A DNA stretch of 32,454 nt, taken from positions 1 to 32,454 of the forward strand of contig JABHWG010000026.1 in assembly GCA_018657885.1 (NCBI GenBank), written 5' to 3'. Both the position numbers and the translations under genes were made by a program. A model generated the notes under the pieces. The model saw only the letters and a list, made by a program, of their open reading frames with translations, made no database searches and was not told the origin of the DNA. This DNA is from Pelagibacteraceae bacterium (GTDB lineage Bacteria; Pseudomonadota; Alphaproteobacteria; HIMB59; GCA-002718135). Positions 1-8,382 of this stretch are shown here, piece by piece (position 1 is the first letter of the stretch; each line of letters opens with the position of its first letter).

Positions 1-1
1 A

Positions 2-625
2 CTTGCCGCTGATTTAATTAATATAAAAGAAGAAGTTAAATTAGTTGATATTAATGGAGCAGAATATATTCATATTGATATAATGGATGGGCATTATGTT
101 CCCAATATTACTTTTGGACCCAATATAGTTAAATCACTTCGACCTATAACAAAAAAAGTGCTTGATGTTCATCTAATGATAACTCCAGTCGCTAAATATA
201 TTGATAGTTTCATTGAAGCTGGAGCTGACATTGTAAGTTTTCACCCAGATGCAGATGAAACTTTTGTAGATATTATTAAACAAATTAAATCTAACAACTG
301 TAAAGCTGGAATTGCTATTCATCCAAATATAGATGTGTCAGATATTGTTCAATATTTGGAGATGGAAGATTTAGTTGTTGTCATGACTGTTGTGCCTGGA
401 TTTGGTGGTCAAAAGTTTATGGAATCTGAAGTAAATAAAATTATAGAGCTCAAAAAAATTAAAGATGATAAAAGATTTAGTTTTGAAATTGAAATTGATG
501 GTGGAATAAATCAAGAAACTGCAAAAATTTGCAAAAGAAATGGTGCGGATGTTTTAGTTGCTGGATCTTATATATTTTCAAAAAATAAAGAAAATTACAA
601 ATCAATGATAGAGTCGCTTAGATAA
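2..625 (+). CDS. rpe: Ribulose-phosphate 3-epimerase, 5'-truncated by window edge
   Basis: The frame stays open upstream of the listed ATG at 83 (LAADLINIKEEVKLVDINGAEYIHIDIMDGHYVPN), matching the Rpe N-terminal block. VPGFGGQKF and DGGI motifs present. Confidence 0.93.
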   Translation, partial: LAADLINIKEEVKLVDINGAEYIHIDIMDGHYVPNITFGPNIVKSLRPITKKVLDVHLMITPVAKYIDSFIEAGADIVSFHPDADETFVDIIKQIKSNNCKAGIAIHPNIDVSDIVQYLEMEDLVVVMTVVPGFGGQKFMESEVNKIIELKKIKDDKRFSFEIEIDGGINQETAKICKRNGADVLVAGSYIFSKNKENYKSMIESLR

Positions 626-1512
626 TGGACTGGGATAAATTAAAATCATTTTATGAAATAGCGCTTTCAAAAAGTATATCTAAAGCTAGTGCAAAACTAA
701 ATATTAGTCAATCAGCTCTAAGTAGACAAATTCAAGATTTAGAATATGATTTAAAAACACCATTGTTTATTAGACATCAAAAAGGTGTAAGATTAACAGA
801 GCAGGGTGAAAATTTATTTACTACTGTTAGCCAAATCAATACATCCGTTTCAGGTTTTGAAAAAAAACTAATTGATAAAAAAACAAAACCCGTTGGAAGA
901 CTTAATATAAGCACCACAGTAGGGTTTGGATCTACATGGTTAACACCAAGAATTACTAAATTTACTAACCAATATCCAGATATGGAAGTTAGCATTATTA
1001 TGTCAGATGAAGAAGTAGATTTAGCCAGTAGAATTGCTGATGTCGCTGTACGTGTAAAAAAACCCACTCAAGCAAATTTAATTTTTAAAAAATTTGTCAA
1101 TTTTCATAATCATATTTATGGATCTTCTGATTATTTAAAAAGTGTAGGTATTCCAAGAAATATTAATGATTTAGATAAACACAGTTTAATATGTTTTGGA
1201 TCAGGATTACCCTCTCCTATCTCAAATATTGACTGGATTTTAAAATTAGGGAAAGAAGGCATTAAAAGAAAACCAAAATTTAGAGTTAATAGTATTTATG
1301 GCATGTCATTAGCTGTTGAAAAAGGAGCTGGTTTGGCTTCACTTCCAGACTATATGGTTGCTGACAAACCCCATTTAGTAAGAGTTCTGCCCAACATAGA
1401 AGGGCCTTCATATCAAACTTACTTTGTTTATACGGAAGCTTTCAAAAATGATCGTAGATTAGAGGTTTTTAGAGATTTTTTGTTTAACGAAGCAAAAGAT
1501 TGGCATTATTAA
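625..1512 (+). CDS. LysR-family transcriptional regulator
   Basis: N-terminal LysR HTH (LKSFYEIALSKSISKASAKLNISQSALSRQIQDLE) and substrate-binding domain. Overlaps the rpe stop by 1 nt (TAATG). Confidence 0.95.
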   Translation: MDWDKLKSFYEIALSKSISKASAKLNISQSALSRQIQDLEYDLKTPLFIRHQKGVRLTEQGENLFTTVSQINTSVSGFEKKLIDKKTKPVGRLNISTTVGFGSTWLTPRITKFTNQYPDMEVSIIMSDEEVDLASRIADVAVRVKKPTQANLIFKKFVNFHNHIYGSSDYLKSVGIPRNINDLDKHSLICFGSGLPSPISNIDWILKLGKEGIKRKPKFRVNSIYGMSLAVEKGAGLASLPDYMVADKPHLVRVLPNIEGPSYQTYFVYTEAFKNDRRLEVFRDFLFNEAKDWHY

Positions 1513-1515
1513 TCT

Positions 1516-1543
1516 TTGACTTACTTAAAAGAATTTGTATAAA
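1516..1543 (+). promoter_or_regulatory. Putative sigma70 promoter (TTGACT - 16 nt - TATAAA)
   Basis: TTGACT at 1516-1521 and TATAAA at 1538-1543, just upstream of the 1555 mini-ORF. Predicted start near 1550 would leave a leader of only a few nt. Confidence 0.5.
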
Positions 1544-1554
1544 CCTTCATAAAT

Positions 1555-1638
1555 ATGGGATATCCAAAAAAACATCGTGGTCGTCGTAAAAGAGGGTCTA
1601 AATACAGACGCAATAAAAGACGTCAAAAGAAGAAATAA
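1555..1638 (+). CDS. 27-aa very basic peptide MGYPKKHRGRRKRGSKYRRNKRRQKKK; possible bTHX-like ribosomal peptide
   Basis: Manual translation of ATG 1555 to TAA 1638; below the cutoff of the ORF track. Preceded by a promoter-like sequence, uses CGT/CGC Arg codons in an AT-rich genome, fills an otherwise empty gap. Confidence 0.55.
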   Translation: MGYPKKHRGRRKRGSKYRRNKRRQKKK

Positions 1639-1681
1639 CTACTTTACCACCTTTAATCTTTTTCTTTTCTAATCTATTATG

Positions 1682-1699
1682 TTCTCCAACCTAGGAGAA
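1682..1699 (+). promoter_or_regulatory. Inverted repeat TTCTCC-AACCTA-GGAGAA masking the Shine-Dalgarno of the next gene
   Basis: Perfect 6-bp arms (1682-1687 / 1694-1699). The right arm contains GGAG, 5 nt upstream of ATG 1703. Confidence 0.45.
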
Positions 1700-1702
1700 A
1701 TT

Positions 1703-2095
1703 ATGTCTATTTTTAACCCTATTGAAGAAAAAAAAGCGACAGGAAAAGTAAAAAAGATTTTTAATAATATTAAAAAAGAAAGAAAAATAAAATCAATTCC
1801 AAATTTTTGGCGAACTATCGCTAATGATCCCGATACCCTTGAAAGAACTTGGACTTCTCTAAAAGCAATTATGAAGAAAGGTGCTTTAGATCCTTTAACT
1901 AAAGAAATGATTTATATGGCCGTTTCCATGACTAATAGTTGTGAATATTGTATCCGCTCTCATACAGCAGCAGCAAAAAAAAAGGGGATGTCAGATAAGA
2001 TGTTAAAAGAACTTATCGCCATTGTAGGTATGGCAAATGAAACTAATAGGCTTGTAGAGTCTTATCAAGTTGAAGTAGATAACTTTCTAAAGTAA
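1703..2095 (+). CDS. Carboxymuconolactone decarboxylase / AhpD-like alkylhydroperoxidase-family protein
   Basis: CxxC-x3-H motif (SCEYCIRSHT). ORF track starts at 1679, but ATG 1703 has a well-placed AGGAG and begins MSIFNPIEEKKATG. Confidence 0.85.
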   Translation: MSIFNPIEEKKATGKVKKIFNNIKKERKIKSIPNFWRTIANDPDTLERTWTSLKAIMKKGALDPLTKEMIYMAVSMTNSCEYCIRSHTAAAKKKGMSDKMLKELIAIVGMANETNRLVESYQVEVDNFLK

Positions 2096-2142
2096 TATCA
2101 ATGATTGTTTAAAACTATAAAATAAACCATATATATTTAAAT

Positions 2143-3147
2143 ATGTTTAAATTCTTCACTAATCCTAAATGGTATTCTTGGGCATACATTGGTTCAGTCG
2201 TTATTCTAACTTCAATCTGGGTCCAGGTACAAATTGATGTAAAAATTAATGAGTGGTTCGGTGAGTTTTATGACATGATTCAAAAAGCACTTGGCACTCC
2301 TAATGCAATAACTATGCAAGAATACATGGGAGGATTAGCTGACTTTGCTAAACTTGCAGCATTATCTATTATTTTAGGTTTGGGTATTTCATTTTTGACA
2401 TCACACTTTTTGTTCCGTTGGAGAACTGCAATGGTAGAATGGTATCACAGTGTTTATGATAAAGCCCGTACAATTGAAGGTGCTAGTCAAAGGGTTCAAG
2501 AAGATACAATTAAATTTAGCAGAATTATGGAAGGGCTAGGAACCAGCTTAATTGAGTCTGTTTTGGTGCTTATAGAATTCTTTCCTCTATTAATGACATT
2601 ATCAGTGGGCATCCCAATTTTATGGTTTGGAGATTGGCAATATGGGCTTGTATCTGGTGCATTCATATGGGCAGTCGGTGGAACGATATTAATGATAGTG
2701 TTAGCGTGGATATTACGTTTAGTAGGCATAGAATATGATCTTCAAAAAAAAGAAGCCGCTTATAGAAAAGTATTAGTTATTGCTGAAGATGATGGCGGGG
2801 TAAGACCTAAAACTCTTGAAGAACTTTTTCAAGGAGTCAGACAAATACATTTCAAAAGTTATTTATATTATCTCTATTTTAGTATCGGCCGATTAGCTTA
2901 TCTGCAAGCAAATGTTCTTGCGGCCTATATATTTCTTGCACCTGCAATTGTTGCTGGGGTAATGACTTTAGGCGTGATGCAACAAATTATTAGAGCATTT
3001 GGGCGTGTAGAGGGATCATTACAATATCTCTTTAGGGCTTGGCCTACTATAATTGAATTTGCAAGTGTGTTTAAGCGTTTACGAGAATTTGAAATTCAAA
3101 TTGAAATAAATTTAAAAGAAGAAAATTTAAACCCCACACCTGAATGA
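2143..3147 (+). CDS. sbmA: SbmA/BacA-family peptide antibiotic transporter
   Basis: Multi-TM protein with SbmA-type blocks (FRWRTAMVEWYHSVYDKARTIEGASQRVQEDT...; FRAWPTIIEFASVFKRLREFE). Confidence 0.9.
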   Translation: MFKFFTNPKWYSWAYIGSVVILTSIWVQVQIDVKINEWFGEFYDMIQKALGTPNAITMQEYMGGLADFAKLAALSIILGLGISFLTSHFLFRWRTAMVEWYHSVYDKARTIEGASQRVQEDTIKFSRIMEGLGTSLIESVLVLIEFFPLLMTLSVGIPILWFGDWQYGLVSGAFIWAVGGTILMIVLAWILRLVGIEYDLQKKEAAYRKVLVIAEDDGGVRPKTLEELFQGVRQIHFKSYLYYLYFSIGRLAYLQANVLAAYIFLAPAIVAGVMTLGVMQQIIRAFGRVEGSLQYLFRAWPTIIEFASVFKRLREFEIQIEINLKEENLNPTPE

Positions 3148-3506
3148 TATTTTTAATTTTTATAATAATTCCCATAATTGAAATTATTATTTTTATTACA
3201 ATTGGTTCTAATATTGGAATTTTAAACACAGTCGCTATTATTTTATTAACAGCCCTAGTTGGTATATTTTTAGTAAGAAAAAGAGGGTTAAGTCTTCTTT
3301 TAAATGCCCGTCAAAATATGGCAGAAGGCGTGATGCCTACAGATGAAATTAAGGGTGGTATTTTTTTACTAATTTCTGGTTTACTCTTAATTACACCGGG
3401 TTTTTTTACAGATTGTGTTGGTTTTGCTGTTTTTCTAAAACCCGTTCAAGATATTATTGCTTTAAAAGCTAAAGATTATTTTACCTCAAGAACTAGAAGG
3501 TACTAA
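3144..3506 (+). CDS. fxsA: FxsA-family membrane protein
   Basis: FxsA profile: N-terminal TM segments, then GGIFLLISGLLLITPGFFTDCVGF. ATGA overlap with sbmA. Confidence 0.9.
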   Translation: MIFLIFIIIPIIEIIIFITIGSNIGILNTVAIILLTALVGIFLVRKRGLSLLLNARQNMAEGVMPTDEIKGGIFLLISGLLLITPGFFTDCVGFAVFLKPVQDIIALKAKDYFTSRTRRY

Positions 3507-4418
3507 GGTATCGATTTGATTCACTAAATCTAATAAAGCAGTTACTTGCTTATTATTAGATGGATCATCAATTTTTTTAAGTGGAGGCATAATATTATTC
3601 CAATTTGGTATATTATCAGCAACACTATGATAAGCTTTAAGAAGACTTATTTGTTCATGGCTTGCTAAAACATTTCTAATTTTTTCAATCAAACTTTGAA
3701 TTTCCATAAAATTATTGATTTGTTTTTCATTTTTAAAGTTATGAATTATAAAACTAAGGAGTTTAGCAGTAATATTTGCATCACCTGTAATAGCTCCAGC
3801 ACCACCTCTTTTGCTAGTATGTAAAGCAAGGGCTCCATTTCCACAAAAAACAGCTAGTTCATTAAAATATTTTATAGTTTTGAGCATACTCTCTAAATCT
3901 CCAGTAGAATCCTTAAGGCCAACAACATTATTTGGATAGAGCTTTAGGAGGTTTTCGATTAGGTTAAAGCTGATGGTAACACCCGAGTGTTGAGGTATAT
4001 TGTATAATAAATATCTATACTCATTTTCCCCAATTTGCTCAATTATATTTCTGTAATAAGTTATCACTCCATCATCGCTTACATTTTTAAAATAATATGG
4101 AGGTAAAACCAAAGCTGCTTTTGCCCCTATCTCAACGGAAAACTTCGTCATATCTATTGCATCCTCAAGAGATGAGGATCCCGTTCCTAATATTAAGTTT
4201 TTTGGATCAATTCGATTTTCTAGTAAAAAATGTATACTTTCTTTTTTTTGCTTTATCGAAAAACTACTAGCCTCACCATTTGTTCCAAATAATGTTAAGC
4301 CATCTAACCCTTTTCTTATAAGTGATTGACAATGTCTGAGGTATAAATCTTTATTGACTGTTAAGTCCTGATTTATTGGCGTAATTGCTGCGCAGTAAGC
4401 GCCATTAATTTTGTGCAT
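3486..4418 (-). CDS. Dihydrodipicolinate synthase / N-acetylneuraminate lyase superfamily protein
   Basis: GTNGEASS, YNIPQHSG and GLKDSTGD motifs. GTNGE instead of canonical GTTGE argues against confidently naming it dapA. Confidence 0.88.
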   Translation of the reverse strand: MHKINGAYCAAITPINQDLTVNKDLYLRHCQSLIRKGLDGLTLFGTNGEASSFSIKQKKESIHFLLENRIDPKNLILGTGSSSLEDAIDMTKFSVEIGAKAALVLPPYYFKNVSDDGVITYYRNIIEQIGENEYRYLLYNIPQHSGVTISFNLIENLLKLYPNNVVGLKDSTGDLESMLKTIKYFNELAVFCGNGALALHTSKRGGAGAITGDANITAKLLSFIIHNFKNEKQINNFMEIQSLIEKIRNVLASHEQISLLKAYHSVADNIPNWNNIMPPLKKIDDPSNNKQVTALLDLVNQIDTLVPSSS

Positions 4419-4462
4419 ATATTTACTGTTTTATAAATATATCTTTACACAGACTAACTGAT

Positions 4463-5245
4463 TTATACAAATAGAAATATAAAAATTCCTAATAAGATTC
4501 TATAGAGAATAAAGATATTAAAATTAGTTATTAAAATTAATCTCATCATAAAAGTAATAGATAATAAAGCTGTTATAAAAGCTACAAAAGAAGCAAAAAT
4601 AGATGGATATAAATTAGTTACTGAATCACTTGAATTATAAAAATTGATAAGAGATAGCGATAATGAGGCTAAAATAATCGGGATAGATAATAGCATTGAA
4701 AATTTTGTTGCATTAAATCTATTAAATTTTAAAAATCGTGCTCCAGTAATAGTGACTCCTGCCCTACTAGCCCCAGGAATAAAAGCCATTACTTGCCATA
4801 GGCCTATAATTAAAGCTTCTTTAAAAGTAATATTTTTCCAACTCTTACTTTTAGTAATTTTTTGATCAGCAACATATAATATTATAGCAAACACTATACT
4901 TGATATAGCCATTACTTTAATATTTCTGAAATATAAAGTTACAAAATCATAAATAAAAAAACCAATAATAATTGCTGGTATAGTTGCTATCACAATCTTA
5001 AGTATAATTTTATTGTCAAATATTTGAAATTTAAAAATATTTAAAATTAGATAATAAATTTCTTTTCTCATATAAAAAATAACTGCAAATAGTGTACCAA
5101 AGTGTACTGCAACATCAGTAAATAATCCTTGGTCTTCCCAGCTGGTCAATTCAGCAAATAATACTAAATGTCCTGATGAGCTAATAGGTAAAAATTCTGT
5201 AATCCCTTGTATAATACCAATTAAAAAAAACTGTAATTCGAACAT
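4463..5245 (-). CDS. uppP: Undecaprenyl-diphosphate phosphatase
   Basis: QGITEFLPISSSGHL and PGASRAGVTITGARFL motifs; multi-TM. Confidence 0.95.
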   Translation of the reverse strand: MFELQFFLIGIIQGITEFLPISSSGHLVLFAELTSWEDQGLFTDVAVHFGTLFAVIFYMRKEIYYLILNIFKFQIFDNKIILKIVIATIPAIIIGFFIYDFVTLYFRNIKVMAISSIVFAIILYVADQKITKSKSWKNITFKEALIIGLWQVMAFIPGASRAGVTITGARFLKFNRFNATKFSMLLSIPIILASLSLSLINFYNSSDSVTNLYPSIFASFVAFITALLSITFMMRLILITNFNIFILYRILLGIFIFLFV

Positions 5246-6759
5246 TAACTAAAAATAATTTTAGCTAATTCTGGTCCGCTTGGAAGCGGTTCTGCATTTT
5301 TATTAGTAAAATATTTTTCTAAAAATAATAAATATTTATTGTAATCTTTTAAGATTGTTAGTTTTTTCTCTTTTTCCTCATCAGCATTCTCTTCTAATTT
5401 AGTAAATTCTGTATCAACATAATTCATCGCTTCAGGAATGGTGGTAAAAGGTCGTTCTTGATTAATTACCAACCTATCGTGTAGTTCACGATGCACCATT
5501 TTAAAATCTTCATTAGAAAGTATTTTTGGACTCTCATCAAAGATTAGACGTTTTAACATAAAGTTAGCACGTGGATCTTTTATGCTAAGTGCAATTTTAT
5601 ATTTATCTTCCCAAGTTTCTTTTTCATGAAATTCAGCAAGGTCTGATGCTTGACCAAACTGAGTAAAAAGATTTGCTTTGCTCTCAGGAAAAATATTATC
5701 CTGAGAAGACTCTTCTTCTTTTTCAATTTGACGATCAATTTCCATTAACTTAAATTTATCTGCAAGAGTTTTATTTTTATAAACCATCTTCGCTCTTTCA
5801 TTTAAAACCTCTGCACCAATCTCATTATAAGGTTCATAGTTAGAAGCTATTTTACCAGGCAATAAAATAGGATGTTGATTACAAATAACATACCTGTTTT
5901 TCTTTTTTATTAATTTTTTAAATTCTTCTGCGCTACATTCAATCAAAGGTTCAGGGTCATGAGCTAAATCAATCGTATGAAACCATCCACTGTATTGTGA
6001 CTCACATACCATTGATAATGCCTGAAGTTTTACCCTGCCAGCAAAACTAGTCATATAACAAAATCCTTTATTTGAACTAACATAGTTCATCGCTTTTTCT
6101 TTATTCATCGTCATCTGTAGTTGATTCCAGTTATCTTTATCACTTTCTTGTATATATTTTGTAAGAGCAATAGATGTTCTAACATCACTTAATGCATCGT
6201 GAGCAAATTCTATTGGTAAATTATTTAACTCAGCTAATTTTTCTAATTTAAAACTAGGATTTCCTCTGGCTGTTAAAGGTGTTTTAATACTACTGGGATT
6301 TAAAGCGTATAGCGCTCTTGCTAAGCTTAAAGTATCACCCCTATTCTTTCTTGTAATATAAGGAAAAAATAAATTATGGAATAAATTGTATTCCAAAACT
6401 GACTCATCAAAATCTATAATATTGTGGCCAATAAATACTGGTTCTTGAGTATCTTTTTTCCACTCATCAAAGGTAGCATTAATCTTTTTCATTAATTCAT
6501 AAGAGGACATTTCAGCATGAAGAGCTTCTTTGATACCCTTTTGTGTTGTTAGCAATGCTCCTGGTTGCGATATAATTGACGTTCGTGGTCTACAAAATTC
6601 GTTAATATTTTGATTTGTTTCCTGAAAATTTTCATCTGTCACAATTGCAGCTATTTGCATTATCTGCTCCCATTTAGGAGTAGTACCAAAAGCCTTAGGG
6701 CTTTCTTTTTTCCCTCTCCCAGTTGTTTCTAAATCATAGAAAATATACTTTGGTGGCAT
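5245..6759 (-). CDS. sbcB: Exodeoxyribonuclease I
   Basis: DEDD exonuclease motifs (YDLETTG, GHNIIDFDESVLEY, AHDALSDVRTSIAL) and an ExoI-type C-terminal region. Confidence 0.88.
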   Translation of the reverse strand: MPPKYIFYDLETTGRGKKESPKAFGTTPKWEQIMQIAAIVTDENFQETNQNINEFCRPRTSIISQPGALLTTQKGIKEALHAEMSSYELMKKINATFDEWKKDTQEPVFIGHNIIDFDESVLEYNLFHNLFFPYITRKNRGDTLSLARALYALNPSSIKTPLTARGNPSFKLEKLAELNNLPIEFAHDALSDVRTSIALTKYIQESDKDNWNQLQMTMNKEKAMNYVSSNKGFCYMTSFAGRVKLQALSMVCESQYSGWFHTIDLAHDPEPLIECSAEEFKKLIKKKNRYVICNQHPILLPGKIASNYEPYNEIGAEVLNERAKMVYKNKTLADKFKLMEIDRQIEKEEESSQDNIFPESKANLFTQFGQASDLAEFHEKETWEDKYKIALSIKDPRANFMLKRLIFDESPKILSNEDFKMVHRELHDRLVINQERPFTTIPEAMNYVDTEFTKLEENADEEKEKKLTILKDYNKYLLFLEKYFTNKNAEPLPSGPELAKIIFS

Positions 6760-6800
6760 TAAACATATCTACACTAATTTTTAGATTTGGAAAATAATTG

Positions 6801-6977
6801 CTAATTTTTTTTTGACCAATAAAAATGGTAAAAAATAGTCGCTACTATTGCTATAAATAAGCATATGAAAGCAACCCATATTATGGTCCAAATTGTCCAT
6901 ATAATTATAACTAAAAAAAGTCCAATAGCTGTAATGGCTGCCCAAAAATATAATAATCTTTCAAGAAATTGTTGCAT
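6801..6977 (-). CDS. Small hydrophobic membrane protein, 58 aa, unknown function
   Basis: Manual translation MQQFLERLLYFWAAITAIGLFLVIIIWTIWTIIWVAFICLFIAIVATIFYHFYWSKKN*. Starts 18 nt after the rbsK stop and fills the only sizeable gap in this minus-strand cluster. Not in the ORF track. Confidence 0.55.
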   Translation of the reverse strand: MQQFLERLLYFWAAITAIGLFLVIIIWTIWTIIWVAFICLFIAIVATIFYHFYWSKKN

Positions 6978-6995
6978 AATTCTATATTACATTAA

Positions 6996-7910
6996 TTAGA
7001 GAATTTTATCAATTTCCTCTCGATTTGGCATTGAATTTGCTGTTCCAATCTTCGTTGTCGATAATCCTGCAGTAGCACTAGCAAATGAAATAGCGTCCTT
7101 CATATTTTGATTTTCTGTTAATGCTGCAGCAAAACCAGCATTAAAAGCATCGCCTGCACCAGTTGTATCAACAACTGGATTAGGTAAATTTGCTATGGGG
7201 GAAGAAAATGTTTCTTCAGCATTAGCAAAATATGCTCCTTTTTCACCAAGTGTAATGATCACGTTTTTTATCCCCATGCCTAATAACGTTGAAGCGGCTT
7301 TACTTGCATCATCGTGTGTCTCAACAGGATGATCAACATAAAAACTTGCTTCTGTTTCATTTGGAGTGAAATAATCAACAAAGGGAAAAATACTTTTATC
7401 AATGTCTGCTGCTGGTGCTGGGTTAAGTATAGTTTGTAAACCTAATTCTTTAGCTTTTTTAATTGCATACATCACTGTATCTTTTGGTGCCTCTAATTGT
7501 GTTAGAAAGATTTTAGAATTTTTGATAGCCTCTTCTGCTTTATCAATATCACTATTTGTAATAGCGCCTGCTGCTCCTGGAAATACGTTAATAGCATTAG
7601 TACCTGATTGTTCATTGACCATGATAGCCGCTGCTCCTGTTGAATGTTCTTTTGAAATAATAACATTCGAGTAATCAACTTTTGCTTCATCATAAATTTT
7701 AATTGCCATTTCACCAAATTGATCTTCTCCAATTTTGGAAATAAAGTAAGTTTTAACACCTGCTTTAGCTGCAGCAACAGCTTGATTAGAACCTTTACCT
7801 CCAGGACCAATGACAAAATTATTGCCTAAAATTGTCTCACCTTCTTCAGGAATTTTTTTTCCAAAAAAAACAAGATCAGCAACATAAATACCAAGTACAC
7901 TTATGCTCAT
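6996..7910 (-). CDS. rbsK: Ribokinase / PfkB-family sugar kinase
   Basis: GPGGKGSNQAVAAAKAG and DTTGAGDAFNAGFAAAL signatures. Confidence 0.9.
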   Translation of the reverse strand: MSISVLGIYVADLVFFGKKIPEEGETILGNNFVIGPGGKGSNQAVAAAKAGVKTYFISKIGEDQFGEMAIKIYDEAKVDYSNVIISKEHSTGAAAIMVNEQSGTNAINVFPGAAGAITNSDIDKAEEAIKNSKIFLTQLEAPKDTVMYAIKKAKELGLQTILNPAPAADIDKSIFPFVDYFTPNETEASFYVDHPVETHDDASKAASTLLGMGIKNVIITLGEKGAYFANAEETFSSPIANLPNPVVDTTGAGDAFNAGFAAALTENQNMKDAISFASATAGLSTTKIGTANSMPNREEIDKIL

Positions 7911-8368
7911 TATTTATCTAAAAGCCAAACAGTTCCATCTGGTTTAATAACACCTTTTGTTAAAATAAAGTTACAATATGGTCGTCTCTCGCTTGTTGTA
8001 ATAATGGCATACGTATTTTTGGACTCTTTATAAAACTGTTGACGCTCAAATGAACCAATTTTCCAATAACCTCCTGATACTTCTTTAATTGCATTAAAAA
8101 CTTCCTGATTAGCTTCATTGATTTCATCAGGGCTATCATCTATTTCCATTCTATGTACTGCTGCCGGAACGAAACTATCCAAAGGAAAAGCAGAAAGAAC
8201 AGCACGCATAACAGTTGTCATATCTAAACCATCAAGTCGGTGCACCCGGTTGTGATTAGAGTGAGCAGGAAAATTAATATCAGAGATAACTAGACGATCA
8301 CCATGACCCATTTCACGCATTGTTTTTAAAATTTCAGGACTAAGAATAGGATCAATATTAATTAGCAT
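7910..8368 (-). CDS. RbsD/FucU-family sugar mutarotase
   Basis: MLINIDPILSPEILKTMREMGHGDRLVISDINFPAHS matches RbsD/FucU. Track start 8404 gives a 12-aa extension overlapping the ALDH; internal ATG at 8368 fits the family N-terminus better. Confidence 0.88.
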   Translation of the reverse strand: MLINIDPILSPEILKTMREMGHGDRLVISDINFPAHSNHNRVHRLDGLDMTTVMRAVLSAFPLDSFVPAAVHRMEIDDSPDEINEANQEVFNAIKEVSGGYWKIGSFERQQFYKESKNTYAIITTSERRPYCNFILTKGVIKPDGTVWLLDK

Positions 8369-8382
8369 AGTACTTTTATAGC

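Noticed and set aside
777-1067. 96-aa antisense ORF within the LysR gene
   Set aside because: Shadow ORF inside a strong coding sequence; no family signal.
2496-2729. 77-aa antisense ORF in sbmA
   Set aside because: Shadow ORF of a well-supported gene.
7402-7816. Plus (7402-7674) and alternative-frame minus (7502-7816) ORFs inside rbsK
   Set aside because: Both overlap an intact ribokinase and have no recognisable homology; the minus one is a low-complexity Leu/Lys-rich frame.
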